Assembly (NCBI RefSeq): GCF_025356155.1
Contig: NZ_JANXUQ010000191.1
Span: 1-53,532 of the forward strand
Direction of reading: 5' to 3'
Length of the DNA: 53,532 bases
Source of the DNA: Rhodoferax sp.
GTDB taxonomy: Bacteria; Pseudomonadota; Gammaproteobacteria; Burkholderiales; Burkholderiaceae_C
Shown: positions 16,023 to 24,249 of the stretch, piece after piece
How the letters are laid out: every line of letters begins with the position of its first letter
Position numbering within the stretch: position 1 is the first letter of the stretch
The notes under the pieces: model-generated
The model's input: only the letters and a program-made list of their open reading frames with translations
What the model was told of the DNA's origin: nothing
Databases searched by the model: none
Translations under genes and position numbers: made by a program

Positions 16023-18029
16023 TCAGGGCAGGTCAAGCCCCGTGTCTGGAGTAGTGGCGTCCTTGGGGCCGACCAGTCCTAGGCGTGCCTTTAGTGACTG
16101 GGGCTGGCCGGTGATCAGCGCGGCGTAGTTGGTGGTGTTGGACAGCACCTTTTTGACATAGTCCCGCGTTTCGTTGAACGGCACGTTTTCGGCCCAAATG
16201 GCGGCCTCCACCAACGGGGCGCCGGTCTGGCCGCGCCAACTGCGCGGGCGGCCAGGGCCCGCGTTGTAGGCGGCAGCGGCCAGTGGCATGGAGCCATCAA
16301 AACTGTCCAGCACCAGCTTCAAATACCCGGTGCCGATGGCGATGTTGGTGTCGCGGTCGGTGATGTGGTGGGGCTGGAAGGTGGCCAGGCCGATCTTCTT
16401 GGCCGTCCACTTGGCGGTAGCGGGCATCACCTGCATCAGGCCCGAGGCGCCAACGCCGGATTTTGCGTCCATGATGAAGCGGCTCTCCTGGCGGATCAGG
16501 CCGTACACATAGGCCGGGTCCAAGCCGATCTGCGCCGATCGCGCAATCACCGCAGCTTTGTAGGGCATGGGGAAGCGCTGCTCAAAATCAACGGTGGATT
16601 TGGTGCGTTCGCTAGTGTTGATGCAGCGGTCCCAGACTTCGTAGCGGCAGGCCATGTCAGCGGCCGCCAGCAGACCGCGGTCGTCCATGCCGCCGCGCAC
16701 ATGCAGGTTGGTGCTGTAGTTCCACTCGCGCACCCCCTCGGCCCGCAAGCCCATGTTGATGGCGTACAGCGCACGGTTCAGGCCGGGGTTGAGGCGGGCG
16801 GCTTCTCTTTCTTCAGCGGTGAGCGGCAAGGGTTTGGTGGGTACGGTGATGCGCTGGCCCAGTTCTTCCATGGCCAGTTGTTCGTAGAAGCCGCGCGAAT
16901 TGGCAATGCTCTCCAGCAGTTGCAGCGCGTGGGCGCGCGCGCCATCCGTGCCTTTTTGTTGCAACAGTGCGCGGGCGCGCCAGTAGACCCAAGTGGGCTC
17001 GTTGCGCTGCATCTCGGGCATGGCGGCAATGGCGGGCAGTACCTGCGGCCAGCGCCCAGTGCGCAGGGCCGCGCGCACCAGCCACGCCAGGTGGTCTTCG
17101 TGCATGGCGGTGACCTGGCCGTGGGCAAAGTAGTCGGGCGCGTCATTGGCCAGCTTTTGCGCCGCCCGTTTGCCGATGACGCCCCAGACCCAGCTGCGTT
17201 CCTCGTCGGTCAGCTGCGTCTTCCAGCGCAGCTTGTCGATCTCAACTGCGGCCTCAGTCGGGTCCAGGTAGGCCTGGCGTATCAGCGCCAGCGACACCAG
17301 CTCACGCGTCTTGGGCTGGAAGGCGGTGAGCTTGTCGTTGAGGTATTTGCCGGGGTTGAGGTAGATAGCGTTGAGCTTGGCGACCGAGCTGGGGCTGACG
17401 ATGCCCACGGCTTGGGTGACGACGCGCAGGCGGTCGTTCTCCATGCCCAAACGGGCGCGCTGCCAGGCCATGGGGGTCGCAGACGCGGGGTGGTCTTTGA
17501 CCAGTTCCTCGGCGGCGGCGGCGCAGCCCTCGTCCGCGTCTTTCAGAGATAGCCAGTTTTCCTTCACCAGCACCGTGTTGTCCACGCCGCTGGCCATGTG
17601 TTCGGATAGCAATACGTAGCAACGCACCGACTTGTCGTCGTTCATGCGGTACAAAGGGTATTCGCGGTTGAAGGTGGCCCAGTCGCGGTTGCGACCCAGT
17701 TTCAGCAGCAGTTCGGCGCGCAGCCGGTCTTCCTGGTAGCTGCCGCTGTAGCGGCTGAAGAACTCCTGGATCTCCGTGGGACCGGCTTCGTCGAGCCGGG
17801 CTGATAAATCCCAGTAGGCGGCCCAGGGCTCCAGTACATGGCCACGGACTTGGGGCAACTGCGCGATCAGGCGTTTGCGGTCGCGCGCTTTGTAGGATTG
17901 GGCCATCTCCAGCACAATGCTGTCGGCGCGCGCGTTGCTGTCACGTGTCTGGGCGTATGCTGGGGCGGAAGTGGACAGGGTAATGGCGCCCATGAGCGCT
18001 ATCGATGTAAGAATGGCTGAAAACTGCAT
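16023..18029 (-). CDS. slt: Soluble lytic murein transglycosylase
   Basis: This periplasmic enzyme cleaves peptidoglycan glycan strands to form 1,6-anhydromuropeptides. The 668-residue protein starts with a signal peptide (LTSIALMGAITLSTSAPAYA). A long helical superhelix follows, then a C-terminal lysozyme-like domain with the catalytic glutamate in RQESRF (Glu515), GASGLMQVMPATA and AAYNAGPGR. The start codon lies directly against the divergent 5-formyl-THF cyclo-ligase gene, so its promoter must lie inside that gene. Length and motif order are normal for Slt70-type enzymes. Confidence 0.95.
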   Translation of the reverse strand: MQFSAILTSIALMGAITLSTSAPAYAQTRDSNARADSIVLEMAQSYKARDRKRLIAQLPQVRGHVLEPWAAYWDLSARLDEAGPTEIQEFFSRYSGSYQEDRLRAELLLKLGRNRDWATFNREYPLYRMNDDKSVRCYVLLSEHMASGVDNTVLVKENWLSLKDADEGCAAAAEELVKDHPASATPMAWQRARLGMENDRLRVVTQAVGIVSPSSVAKLNAIYLNPGKYLNDKLTAFQPKTRELVSLALIRQAYLDPTEAAVEIDKLRWKTQLTDEERSWVWGVIGKRAAQKLANDAPDYFAHGQVTAMHEDHLAWLVRAALRTGRWPQVLPAIAAMPEMQRNEPTWVYWRARALLQQKGTDGARAHALQLLESIANSRGFYEQLAMEELGQRITVPTKPLPLTAEEREAARLNPGLNRALYAINMGLRAEGVREWNYSTNLHVRGGMDDRGLLAAADMACRYEVWDRCINTSERTKSTVDFEQRFPMPYKAAVIARSAQIGLDPAYVYGLIRQESRFIMDAKSGVGASGLMQVMPATAKWTAKKIGLATFQPHHITDRDTNIAIGTGYLKLVLDSFDGSMPLAAAAYNAGPGRPRSWRGQTGAPLVEAAIWAENVPFNETRDYVKKVLSNTTNYAALITGQPQSLKARLGLVGPKDATTPDTGLDLP

Positions 18030-18038
18030 GTGGAGATT

Positions 18039-18638
18039 ATGGACAACTCAGATGATTCAAAAGCAGCGGCAAAGAAAGCCCTGCGCAAGAGCCTGCTTGA
18101 ACAACGCCTCAACCTGCCCGATAGGCTACAGCAGGCCGATCTTTTGCAGCAGGTCATGCGCATCTGGCTGGTGGGCCGACCCGACACTGTGATCGGCGCC
18201 TACTGGCCCATCAAGGGCGAGTTTGACCCCTTGCCGGCCCTGCACCGCTGGAAGGAAGACGGCGAGTTGCTCGATCAACCCCAGTTGCGCCGCATTGGCC
18301 TGCCGGTGGTCAACAAGGAACACAAGACCATGACCTTCCACGCCTGGTACCCGGGCTGCCCGATGGAAGAAGACGCCTATGGCATCCCCAAGCCCAAGGA
18401 CACGGAAGTGATCACGCCGACGCTGCTGTTTGCGCCCTGCGTGGGCTACGGGCCGGGCGGCTACCGGCTGGGTTATGGCGGTGGCTTTTACGACCGCATG
18501 ATGGCGGCGCTGGACCCCAAACCGTACACGGTGGGCCTGGGTTATGGTGTGGGCTTCGTGGAAGACTTTGAACCCGAGCCGCACGATGTGCCGCTGGATG
18601 CCATCCTCAACAACCATGGGGTGGTGTGGCCGGTGTAA
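18039..18638 (+). CDS. 5-formyltetrahydrofolate cyclo-ligase
   Basis: The enzyme returns 5-formyl-THF to the folate pool as 5,10-methenyl-THF at the cost of ATP. The protein (199 residues from this ATG, 202 from GTG at 18030) shows the C-terminal signature GYGPGGYRLGYGGGFYDR and an N-terminal basic ATP-binding segment (KKALRKSLLEQR). In many bacteria this gene (ygfA) is linked to 6S RNA, but I see no 6S RNA candidate upstream, because slt begins within ten bases on the opposite strand. The start is uncertain between 18030 and 18039. Confidence 0.92.
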   Translation: MDNSDDSKAAAKKALRKSLLEQRLNLPDRLQQADLLQQVMRIWLVGRPDTVIGAYWPIKGEFDPLPALHRWKEDGELLDQPQLRRIGLPVVNKEHKTMTFHAWYPGCPMEEDAYGIPKPKDTEVITPTLLFAPCVGYGPGGYRLGYGGGFYDRMMAALDPKPYTVGLGYGVGFVEDFEPEPHDVPLDAILNNHGVVWPV

Positions 18639-18650
18639 TGGCGGTGTGGA

Positions 18651-19115
18651 CTATTGCTGCGGTTTGGCCGTCGTTTTGGCTGCGGGTTTGAGGGACTTGG
18701 GCTTTTGCACGGCCTTGCGGGGCGTTGTTGTCTTGGTCACCTTCTTGGGTGGTTTTGCCGCCTTGGCGCTGACGGCGGCTTGCAGGGCCAGTCTCGCCCA
18801 AGGTGCCATGGCGTGGGGCGCGTCCATGGCTTCTTCAGGGGCGCTGTAGTAGTTCATGCCGCGTGACACCGTCTCGCCATCCTTGGTGGATGCGTAGGTG
18901 AACCGCTGACAGCCCGCCGCTTCCCACTGCGGGATGTCGTCTTCACTGGCCTTGAGCCACAACTTCTCGCCATCGCCCAGGTCGGCAATGATGGCAATGG
19001 TCAGGCCATCGGTGCTGATGCCCCAGCCACCAAACATGCGTTTGGCAGTGCAGGGGCCGGCGCTGGAGAGTAGTTCGCAGCAGTATTGGGCAAAGTCGGA
19101 GGGGGCTGTAGCCAT
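18651..19115 (-). CDS. TfoX N-terminal domain protein with basic tail
   Basis: A 154-residue protein. Its first ~100 residues form a TfoX/Sxy N-terminal-like domain (CTAKRMFGGWGISTDGLTIA, then YYSAPEEAMDAP). The last ~45 residues are a Lys/Ala/Pro-rich tail (KPPKKVTKTTTPRK) like the disordered basic tails of histone-like proteins. Stand-alone TfoX-N proteins are common and of unknown function; a link to competence is not shown. The gene is convergent with the cyclo-ligase gene and downstream of the lipoprotein gene on the same strand. Confidence 0.85.
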   Translation of the reverse strand: MATAPSDFAQYCCELLSSAGPCTAKRMFGGWGISTDGLTIAIIADLGDGEKLWLKASEDDIPQWEAAGCQRFTYASTKDGETVSRGMNYYSAPEEAMDAPHAMAPWARLALQAAVSAKAAKPPKKVTKTTTPRKAVQKPKSLKPAAKTTAKPQQ

Positions 19116-19133
19116 GGTGGGTGCCGTTGTCGT

Positions 19134-20093
19134 CTATTGAAAGGCGGGTGTGGGAGTGGGTGAAGGCGCAGAGGCGCCTTGTGGCGGTCGAGCCGCAGGA
19201 TTTTGGTTGAACAGCGCGCGGGCGTCCCCCTCGTAGTCACGCAAGGTTTTCAAAAGGCGCACACGCTGGACGCCGTTGCTGCTGTTGTGCAAATCGGCCA
19301 TCGCGGAACAGCTCTCGTTGGTGATCTGGTCTATGTACTGGCGAAACGCCGGGTCGGGCGCCTTCAGCGTGCGATCCAGCAGGCCACGGATGTCGGCTGC
19401 TGCCTGTGCGGGCGTCACGCGGGTGGCGCGCAAGGTGTTGAGCACCTGGATGGAATCCTGCTGGCGGCGCAGCATCTCCCTGTGCTGTCGGGGGCCATCG
19501 AAGGTGGAGGTTTCGATATGCGCCCTGACAATGCCGATCTGCGCGGGCTCCAGCGTGCCGTAGAAGGACTCCGCGCGTTCGACGATCTGTTTGACGCGGC
19601 GGTCGGCGCGTTCGGCCGGCGTGCCGTCCAGCCATTCCTCACTCCACTTTTTGTCGCGCTTGTCGAACTCGCGCGCGATATGGTCCATCTGCGCTGCCTG
19701 CAGTGTGGGTGCGATCGCGGCGATAGAGGGGGCCACGCGCTCCAGCGGGGTTCGTATGCGGACTTGGAGGCCCTCCACCATCTGGCAAACCTGGGCTGCA
19801 GTGACCGGCTTGGGCGCCATCACCTGCAGGTCTTTGAGGGTCTGTATCAGCATCGGTATCTCTTCCTTGCGGTGCCAATCTTGCACGGTCTGCAGGTCGG
19901 CTTTGATGCGCAGGCTTTGCGGGCCATCGAAGTCAAAATAGCTGTCCAGCCAGTAGTAGGACAGCATCGGCGCATTGTTGTAGGCCAGGCGCACGGCGCT
20001 GCATCCCACCAGGCTTAGCGCGGCCAGCAGCGCGCCGATAATGGGCGCTGACCGAACAGCAAAACGCGCAATAGAAGGCATTGAAAGGGACAT
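19134..20093 (-). CDS. DUF6279-like lipoprotein
   Basis: A 319-residue predicted lipoprotein with an N-terminal hydrophobic segment and lipobox LVGC at about residue 31. The conserved early segment RLAYNNAPMLSYYWLDSYFD is followed by a mostly helical body and a proline-rich C-terminus. The start codon (20093-20091) overlaps the glmU start codon on the other strand within a single CATG. It is transcribed together with, or upstream of, the TfoX-N gene. Function is unknown; the family is common in Proteobacteria. Confidence 0.8.
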   Translation of the reverse strand: MSLSMPSIARFAVRSAPIIGALLAALSLVGCSAVRLAYNNAPMLSYYWLDSYFDFDGPQSLRIKADLQTVQDWHRKEEIPMLIQTLKDLQVMAPKPVTAAQVCQMVEGLQVRIRTPLERVAPSIAAIAPTLQAAQMDHIAREFDKRDKKWSEEWLDGTPAERADRRVKQIVERAESFYGTLEPAQIGIVRAHIETSTFDGPRQHREMLRRQQDSIQVLNTLRATRVTPAQAAADIRGLLDRTLKAPDPAFRQYIDQITNESCSAMADLHNSSNGVQRVRLLKTLRDYEGDARALFNQNPAARPPQGASAPSPTPTPAFQ

Positions 20094-21543
20094 GCAGGTG
20101 ACTTCCGATTTACAGGTTCAAAACACGGCGTTGGAGCAACAGGCAATTGATGTGGTCATTATGGCGGCCGGAAAGGGCACGCGGATGAAGAGTCGCCGGC
20201 CCAAGGTGTTGCATCCGCTGGCCGGGCGGCCATTGTTGCGCCATGTGCTGGATACCGCCCAGGCGCTGGGCGCCCGTCGCGCAGTGGTGATCACCGGCCA
20301 TGGTGCTATAGAAGTTGAAGCAGCATGTTCAATGAATACGAGGGCTACAGCCCCATTTTCCATAAGCTTTGTGCGCCAGGAGCCGCAGTTGGGCACCGGC
20401 CATGCTGTGCAACAGGCGGTGCCCGTACTGGCAGACGATGGTGTGGTGCTGGTGCTGTCTGGTGATGTGCCGCTGACGCAGCCTTCCACGCTGCAGCAAT
20501 TGCTGGCTGCCAGCGCGGGTCAGCAGTTGGCGTTGCTGACATTGCAGATGGAGAATCCCAGCGGTTATGGCCGCATCGTGCGGTCCACAGACGGCAGTGT
20601 GCAGGCCATCGTTGAACACAAAGACGCTGCCTCTGCGCAGCTTGCCATCACCGAGATCTACAGCGGCATCATGGCCGTGTCGGCCAAACAACTCAAACGC
20701 TGGCTGGCCCGGCTCGACAACCAAAACGCCCAAGGCGAGTACTACCTGACCGACATCGTGAAATTTGCCGTGGCCGAGGGCGTGCCCGTGGTCGCGCACA
20801 AGATCGACGACCCCGTGCAGGTGGCTGGCGTCAATAGCCCGGTGCAACTCGCACAATTGGAGCGTGCCTACCAACTGCAGCAGGCCCAGCGCCTGATGGA
20901 GGAGGGTGTGCGCCTGGCCGACCCTGCGCGTATCGACGTGCGGGGTGTGTTGCAGTGCGCGCAGGACGTGAGCATCGACGTGAACTGCGTGTTTGAAGGC
21001 CAGGTTTCGTTGGGCGAAGGCGTGTCCATCGGCGCGAACTGCGTCATTGCCAGTGCGGTTATTGAAGCGGGCGCCGTCATCCACCCCTTTACCCATATCG
21101 ATGGTGAAGAACTGGGTGTGACCGTGGGGGCTGGCTCGCTGATTGGCCCCTTTGCCCGCCTGCGACCCGGTGCGCGGCTGGGTGCTGAGGTGCACATCGG
21201 TAATTTTGTGGAGGTGAAAAATTCCACGTTGGCCAAGGGTGCCAAGGCCAACCACCTGGCCTATCTGGGCGATGCCACGGTCGGTGAGCGGGTCAACTTT
21301 GGTGCCGGCAGCATCACCGCCAACTACGATGGCGCCAACAAACACCGCACCATCATCGAGGCCGACGTGCATGTGGGCAGCAACTGCGTGCTGGTGGCAC
21401 CCATCACCCTGGGCGCCGGTGGCACCGTGGGCGGCGGCTCCACATTGACCAAGGACACGCCGGTCGGCGCCCTGAGTGTGGCGCGTGGCACGCAGGTCAG
21501 CATTGCCAATTGGTCGCGCCCGCAAAAGTCGCCCAAGGCTTGA
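20092..21543 (+). CDS. glmU: Bifunctional UDP-GlcNAc pyrophosphorylase / glucosamine-1-P acetyltransferase
   Basis: GlmU makes UDP-N-acetylglucosamine for peptidoglycan, LPS and glycosylation. The 483-residue protein has the pyrophosphorylase start VVIMAAGKGTRMKS, QLGTGHAVQQA, and a C-terminal left-handed beta-helix with hexapeptide repeats (NFVEVKNSTLAKGAKANHL and YDGANKHRT). AAAGGGA precedes the chosen ATG. About seven extra residues lie between GHGA and RQEPQLGTGHA; this part is encoded by a copy of dispersed repeat R3. glmS, the first enzyme of the same pathway, lies 14 kb away on the same strand. Confidence 0.95.
   Translation: MQVTSDLQVQNTALEQQAIDVVIMAAGKGTRMKSRRPKVLHPLAGRPLLRHVLDTAQALGARRAVVITGHGAIEVEAACSMNTRATAPFSISFVRQEPQLGTGHAVQQAVPVLADDGVVLVLSGDVPLTQPSTLQQLLAASAGQQLALLTLQMENPSGYGRIVRSTDGSVQAIVEHKDAASAQLAITEIYSGIMAVSAKQLKRWLARLDNQNAQGEYYLTDIVKFAVAEGVPVVAHKIDDPVQVAGVNSPVQLAQLERAYQLQQAQRLMEEGVRLADPARIDVRGVLQCAQDVSIDVNCVFEGQVSLGEGVSIGANCVIASAVIEAGAVIHPFTHIDGEELGVTVGAGSLIGPFARLRPGARLGAEVHIGNFVEVKNSTLAKGAKANHLAYLGDATVGERVNFGAGSITANYDGANKHRTIIEADVHVGSNCVLVAPITLGAGGTVGGGSTLTKDTPVGALSVARGTQVSIANWSRPQKSPKA
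20305..20358 (+). repeat. Dispersed repeat R3 inserted in frame within glmU
   Basis: The copy runs from GCTATAGAAGTTGAAGCAGC to GAGGGCTACAGCCCCATTTT, 54 bases or 18 codons. It aligns with the cca copy (minus strand of 14859-14913) and with 52056-52109. Its translation includes NTRATAPFS, in the same frame as STRAIGQFP in Cca. It falls in a loop before the conserved QLGTGHA segment. Confidence 0.7.
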
Positions 21544-21559
21544 CGCGCGTTAGCTAACC

Positions 21560-22315
21560 ATGGCCGAACAACCATCCTCCGATAGCGCAGACGTTCGCAT
21601 CACGGCATTGGAAGGCGAACTGGCCGCTGTGCGTACCGAGATGCAGAACTTCACCTACGCCGTTTCACATGACCTGCGGGCACCCTTGCGCCACATCGCG
21701 TCCTATGCGCGACTGGTGCAAGAGGACGCAGGCCCGCAACTGAGCGCCGAGGTGCAAGAGTTTTTGACCACCATCACCGACTCCGCCCGCCATATGGGCG
21801 TGATGCTGGACGGCTTGCTGGCGTTGTCACGCGTAGGCGCGGCGCCTGTCGATATGGCTGCTGTTTCTTTGCAAGAGCTGGTACCGGCCGTGTGCCGTGA
21901 ACTGGTGGCGCAGCACCCTCAGCGCAGTATCGATTGGCGCATTACCAGTGACCTGCCGGTGGTGTTGGCCGATGCCACGTTGTTGCGCCAGGCCCTGACG
22001 CAAGTGTTGGCCAATGCCGTCAAGTTCAGCGCTGCGCAGGAGCGGGCCGTGATCGAGGTCAGCCACATTTCTGAACCCGATACAGGTCTTGTCACGCTAC
22101 AGGTGGAGGACAACGGCGTTGGTTTCAACCCTTCCATGCAAACCCAGTTGTTCCGCGTCTTTGGTCGCTTGCACAGCGCCAACCAGTTCACCGGGATCGG
22201 TGTGGGTTTGGTGATGGCGCAAAAGATTTTGGAGCGTCTGGGTGGCTCGGTGGCCATCGAGGGATCGTTGAATGCGGGTTGCAGTGTCCGCCTGCGGCTC
22301 AAGGCGGACCGCTAG
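21560..22315 (+). CDS. Sensor histidine kinase without an input domain
   Basis: A 251-residue cytosolic kinase core. A short N-terminal coil leads into a HisKA domain with the phospho-acceptor histidine in AVSHDLRAPLRHI (about residue 37), then an HATPase domain with N box LANAVKFS, G1 box DNGVGF and G2 box GIGVGL. There is no transmembrane segment or sensor domain, so it must take its signal from a partner. The SHDLRAPLRHI form is typical of phytochrome-type kinases. No response regulator is adjacent. It follows glmU by 16 bases and converges with the glycosylation operon. Confidence 0.9.
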   Translation: MAEQPSSDSADVRITALEGELAAVRTEMQNFTYAVSHDLRAPLRHIASYARLVQEDAGPQLSAEVQEFLTTITDSARHMGVMLDGLLALSRVGAAPVDMAAVSLQELVPAVCRELVAQHPQRSIDWRITSDLPVVLADATLLRQALTQVLANAVKFSAAQERAVIEVSHISEPDTGLVTLQVEDNGVGFNPSMQTQLFRVFGRLHSANQFTGIGVGLVMAQKILERLGGSVAIEGSLNAGCSVRLRLKADR

Positions 22316-22321
22316 GCTGCG

Positions 22322-23359
22322 TCACTGGGCGCTGGCATGCGCCGCCAATGCGGTCAGAAAGCGCCCCAGCATCACGGGTGCCGCCGCTGTCTGAAAGGCC
22401 TGATGCCGCGCCAGTTCGGACAGTTGGTCGTACTGTGGCGACGGCGTAAAGGCCAAGCGCAAGGCCCGCTCCCATTGTTCTATCGGCGCATGGGCATCCA
22501 CCAGAATGCCGCCCGCACCGACCGTGTCGGGCAGCGCACCACGGTTGCTGGCGACCACAGGAATGGCGTTGACCTGCGCCTCGACCACGGTGCGACCGTA
22601 GGCCTCTTCCCACAGGCTGGGCATCAGCAATGTGCGCGCGCGGGCATAGACAGCACGCATGTCCCGTATGGGCGGACTCCATTCGATGTTGGGCAAGCTT
22701 GCCGCGCGTTGCAGGCAATGGGCGCGCCACTGTGGATCAAGCCCCCAGCTTTCGGACACCAGAAAGGGAATGTCCGGGCATGCCGCGGCCAGTGCAAACA
22801 TGATCTCCACGCCCTTGATCGGAGAGGGGTTCACAAACAGGACGCGGTCACCTTGCGTGCTGACGAAATAGCGCTCGGGCAACACCAGGGGCGGCACGAC
22901 GACGCTGGTTATGCCGCACAGCGCACGCCAGCGCTGCGCAGTGAAATTCGAATTGCTCAGGTACAGAATGGCCGGATCGGGCACCAGTGTGCCGCCCAGT
23001 TGGTGCGTTTCCACGTTGTGCAGGTACACGGCAGTGGGCTTGCCGGTTTCCAGCGCGCCAATCACCATGGGCAGCAGCGTGGTGCCGCTCTGCACCACGA
23101 TGATGGAAGGGTTCCAGCTGGCGGCAACTAAGGGCAGATCCTGGATTGGATTGGATACGCGAAATACCGGGTAGCCCAACTGTTCGTCGCACTGCGCCCG
23201 CATGGATAAACCCGGCGCGGCATATTCACGCAATCCGCAGAGTACGGAAACCTTGGCACCCATGCTGATCAGGGCGGTGCAAAGGTCGTCGGTGGTGGTT
23301 TGCAGCCCGCCAATCACCTCGGGAAGATGCGGGTAGACCGACGCGAAAAGTACCCGCAT
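22322..23359 (-). CDS. Glycosyltransferase family 4 protein
   Basis: A 345-residue GT-B glycosyltransferase. It begins MRVLFASVYPHLPEVIGGLQ, the N-terminal Rossmann start with the glycine-rich acceptor loop. The C-terminal donor site has RARTLLMPSLWEEAYGRTVVEAQ, with the E-x7-E motif. It is the last gene of a six-gene minus-strand operon; ten bases separate it from the FecR-domain gene. Sugar and acceptor are unknown. Given the operon, it probably acts with the giant TPR-glycosyltransferase on a surface glycan or glycoprotein. Confidence 0.88.
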   Translation of the reverse strand: MRVLFASVYPHLPEVIGGLQTTTDDLCTALISMGAKVSVLCGLREYAAPGLSMRAQCDEQLGYPVFRVSNPIQDLPLVAASWNPSIIVVQSGTTLLPMVIGALETGKPTAVYLHNVETHQLGGTLVPDPAILYLSNSNFTAQRWRALCGITSVVVPPLVLPERYFVSTQGDRVLFVNPSPIKGVEIMFALAAACPDIPFLVSESWGLDPQWRAHCLQRAASLPNIEWSPPIRDMRAVYARARTLLMPSLWEEAYGRTVVEAQVNAIPVVASNRGALPDTVGAGGILVDAHAPIEQWERALRLAFTPSPQYDQLSELARHQAFQTAAAPVMLGRFLTALAAHASAQ

Positions 23360-23369
23360 AGTGTCCGAA

Positions 23370-24230
23370 TCAGGACTGTATCGGCGTCACGGGGATACCC
23401 AAGACATTGCGCAGCGTATTGTCGGGGGAATTGGTGTTCAGATCCATGGTCACGCTTTGAGCGCGGTCGTTGGCCAGCGTCGAGTTAGGCGACTCGAGTC
23501 CATCCGGCCTGTCGTTGGTACTGATCAGGTTGCCACCTCCACCCGATGGGGGTGATCCCTGAGGGGGGGTGCCGCTAAATTGGCCCAACTGCCGACTCAA
23601 ATCCTGACTGGGGTGTCGTAACGGAGATCCAACGCCGTCGGGTCCTGATGAAACGGAAAATCCCGGCCGGTTTACGGTGTGCAGCAGCGTGCCATCGGTA
23701 GTAGAGAACTCCATTTCATCACCGAACAAAAATATGCCTTGAGTGTTGTTTTGATCGGCTTGCACCAGGGTGATGCCACCCCTAATGCCGATGGTCGCCG
23801 TAGGTGCACGAACCTGGACTGCACTTCGGCCTTGGGAGCTGCTGAATTTGCTGACGAATCCACCCACCACTCGCAAGGCCCCCTGGATGAATTTGATGCT
23901 GATACTGCCCCGTTTGGTCTCCGGATGGAACGTAAATTCGTCAATCACCAGTTCGGAGTTGGGTCCCAAGGTCATGGACGACTGGTCCATGAACAGGATG
24001 TGGATGGTGCCGGTGCTGTCCGTCTTGAAACGCTCGCCAAAGGTGACGGCGTTGCCGATGTACACCACGCGCTCATTCGTGGCAGAGACGACGCCTGGCC
24101 GCACCGCCGTTGCAATGCCGACCTGGCCACTGGGCGAGGTCGCAGCACTGACCGGAGCTGCGGAAATACCAGTCGCTGCCGCTGCTGCTGCTGCGGCCAG
24201 CCACCAATCATTGATGTCCATAGGGGGCAT
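23370..24230 (-). CDS. FecR-domain protein, probably exported or surface
   Basis: A 286-residue protein. After an alanine-rich hydrophobic N-terminus (LAAAAAAAATG) it has a FecR-like beta domain, with GTIHILFMDQSSMTLGPNSE, GALRVVGGFVSKF and PTATIGIRGGITLV. The C-terminal half is low-complexity, Gly/Pro/Ser/Asn-rich (GTPPQGSPPSGGGGN). Unlike FecR sigma regulators it has no cytoplasmic anti-sigma start and no sigma gene beside it. AGGAG lies six bases before the ATG. It sits between a TPR barrel protein and a glycosyltransferase; it may be the exported or glycosylated product of the locus (inference). Confidence 0.78.
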   Translation of the reverse strand: MPPMDINDWWLAAAAAAAATGISAAPVSAATSPSGQVGIATAVRPGVVSATNERVVYIGNAVTFGERFKTDSTGTIHILFMDQSSMTLGPNSELVIDEFTFHPETKRGSISIKFIQGALRVVGGFVSKFSSSQGRSAVQVRAPTATIGIRGGITLVQADQNNTQGIFLFGDEMEFSTTDGTLLHTVNRPGFSVSSGPDGVGSPLRHPSQDLSRQLGQFSGTPPQGSPPSGGGGNLISTNDRPDGLESPNSTLANDRAQSVTMDLNTNSPDNTLRNVLGIPVTPIQS

Positions 24231-24249
24231 AGTGTTCTCCTGCCTGGGG

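Noticed and set aside
16365..17552. 395-codon plus-strand frame in slt
   Set aside because: Antisense to a clear lytic transglycosylase; no start signal or domain.
18000..18060. 6S RNA next to the 5-formyl-THF cyclo-ligase gene
   Set aside because: The usual linkage was considered, but only about ten bases separate this gene from divergent slt, and no 6S-like hairpin was seen.
20329..21525. 398-codon minus-strand frame in glmU
   Set aside because: Shadow of the hexapeptide-repeat coding region; low-complexity His/Gly-rich translation.
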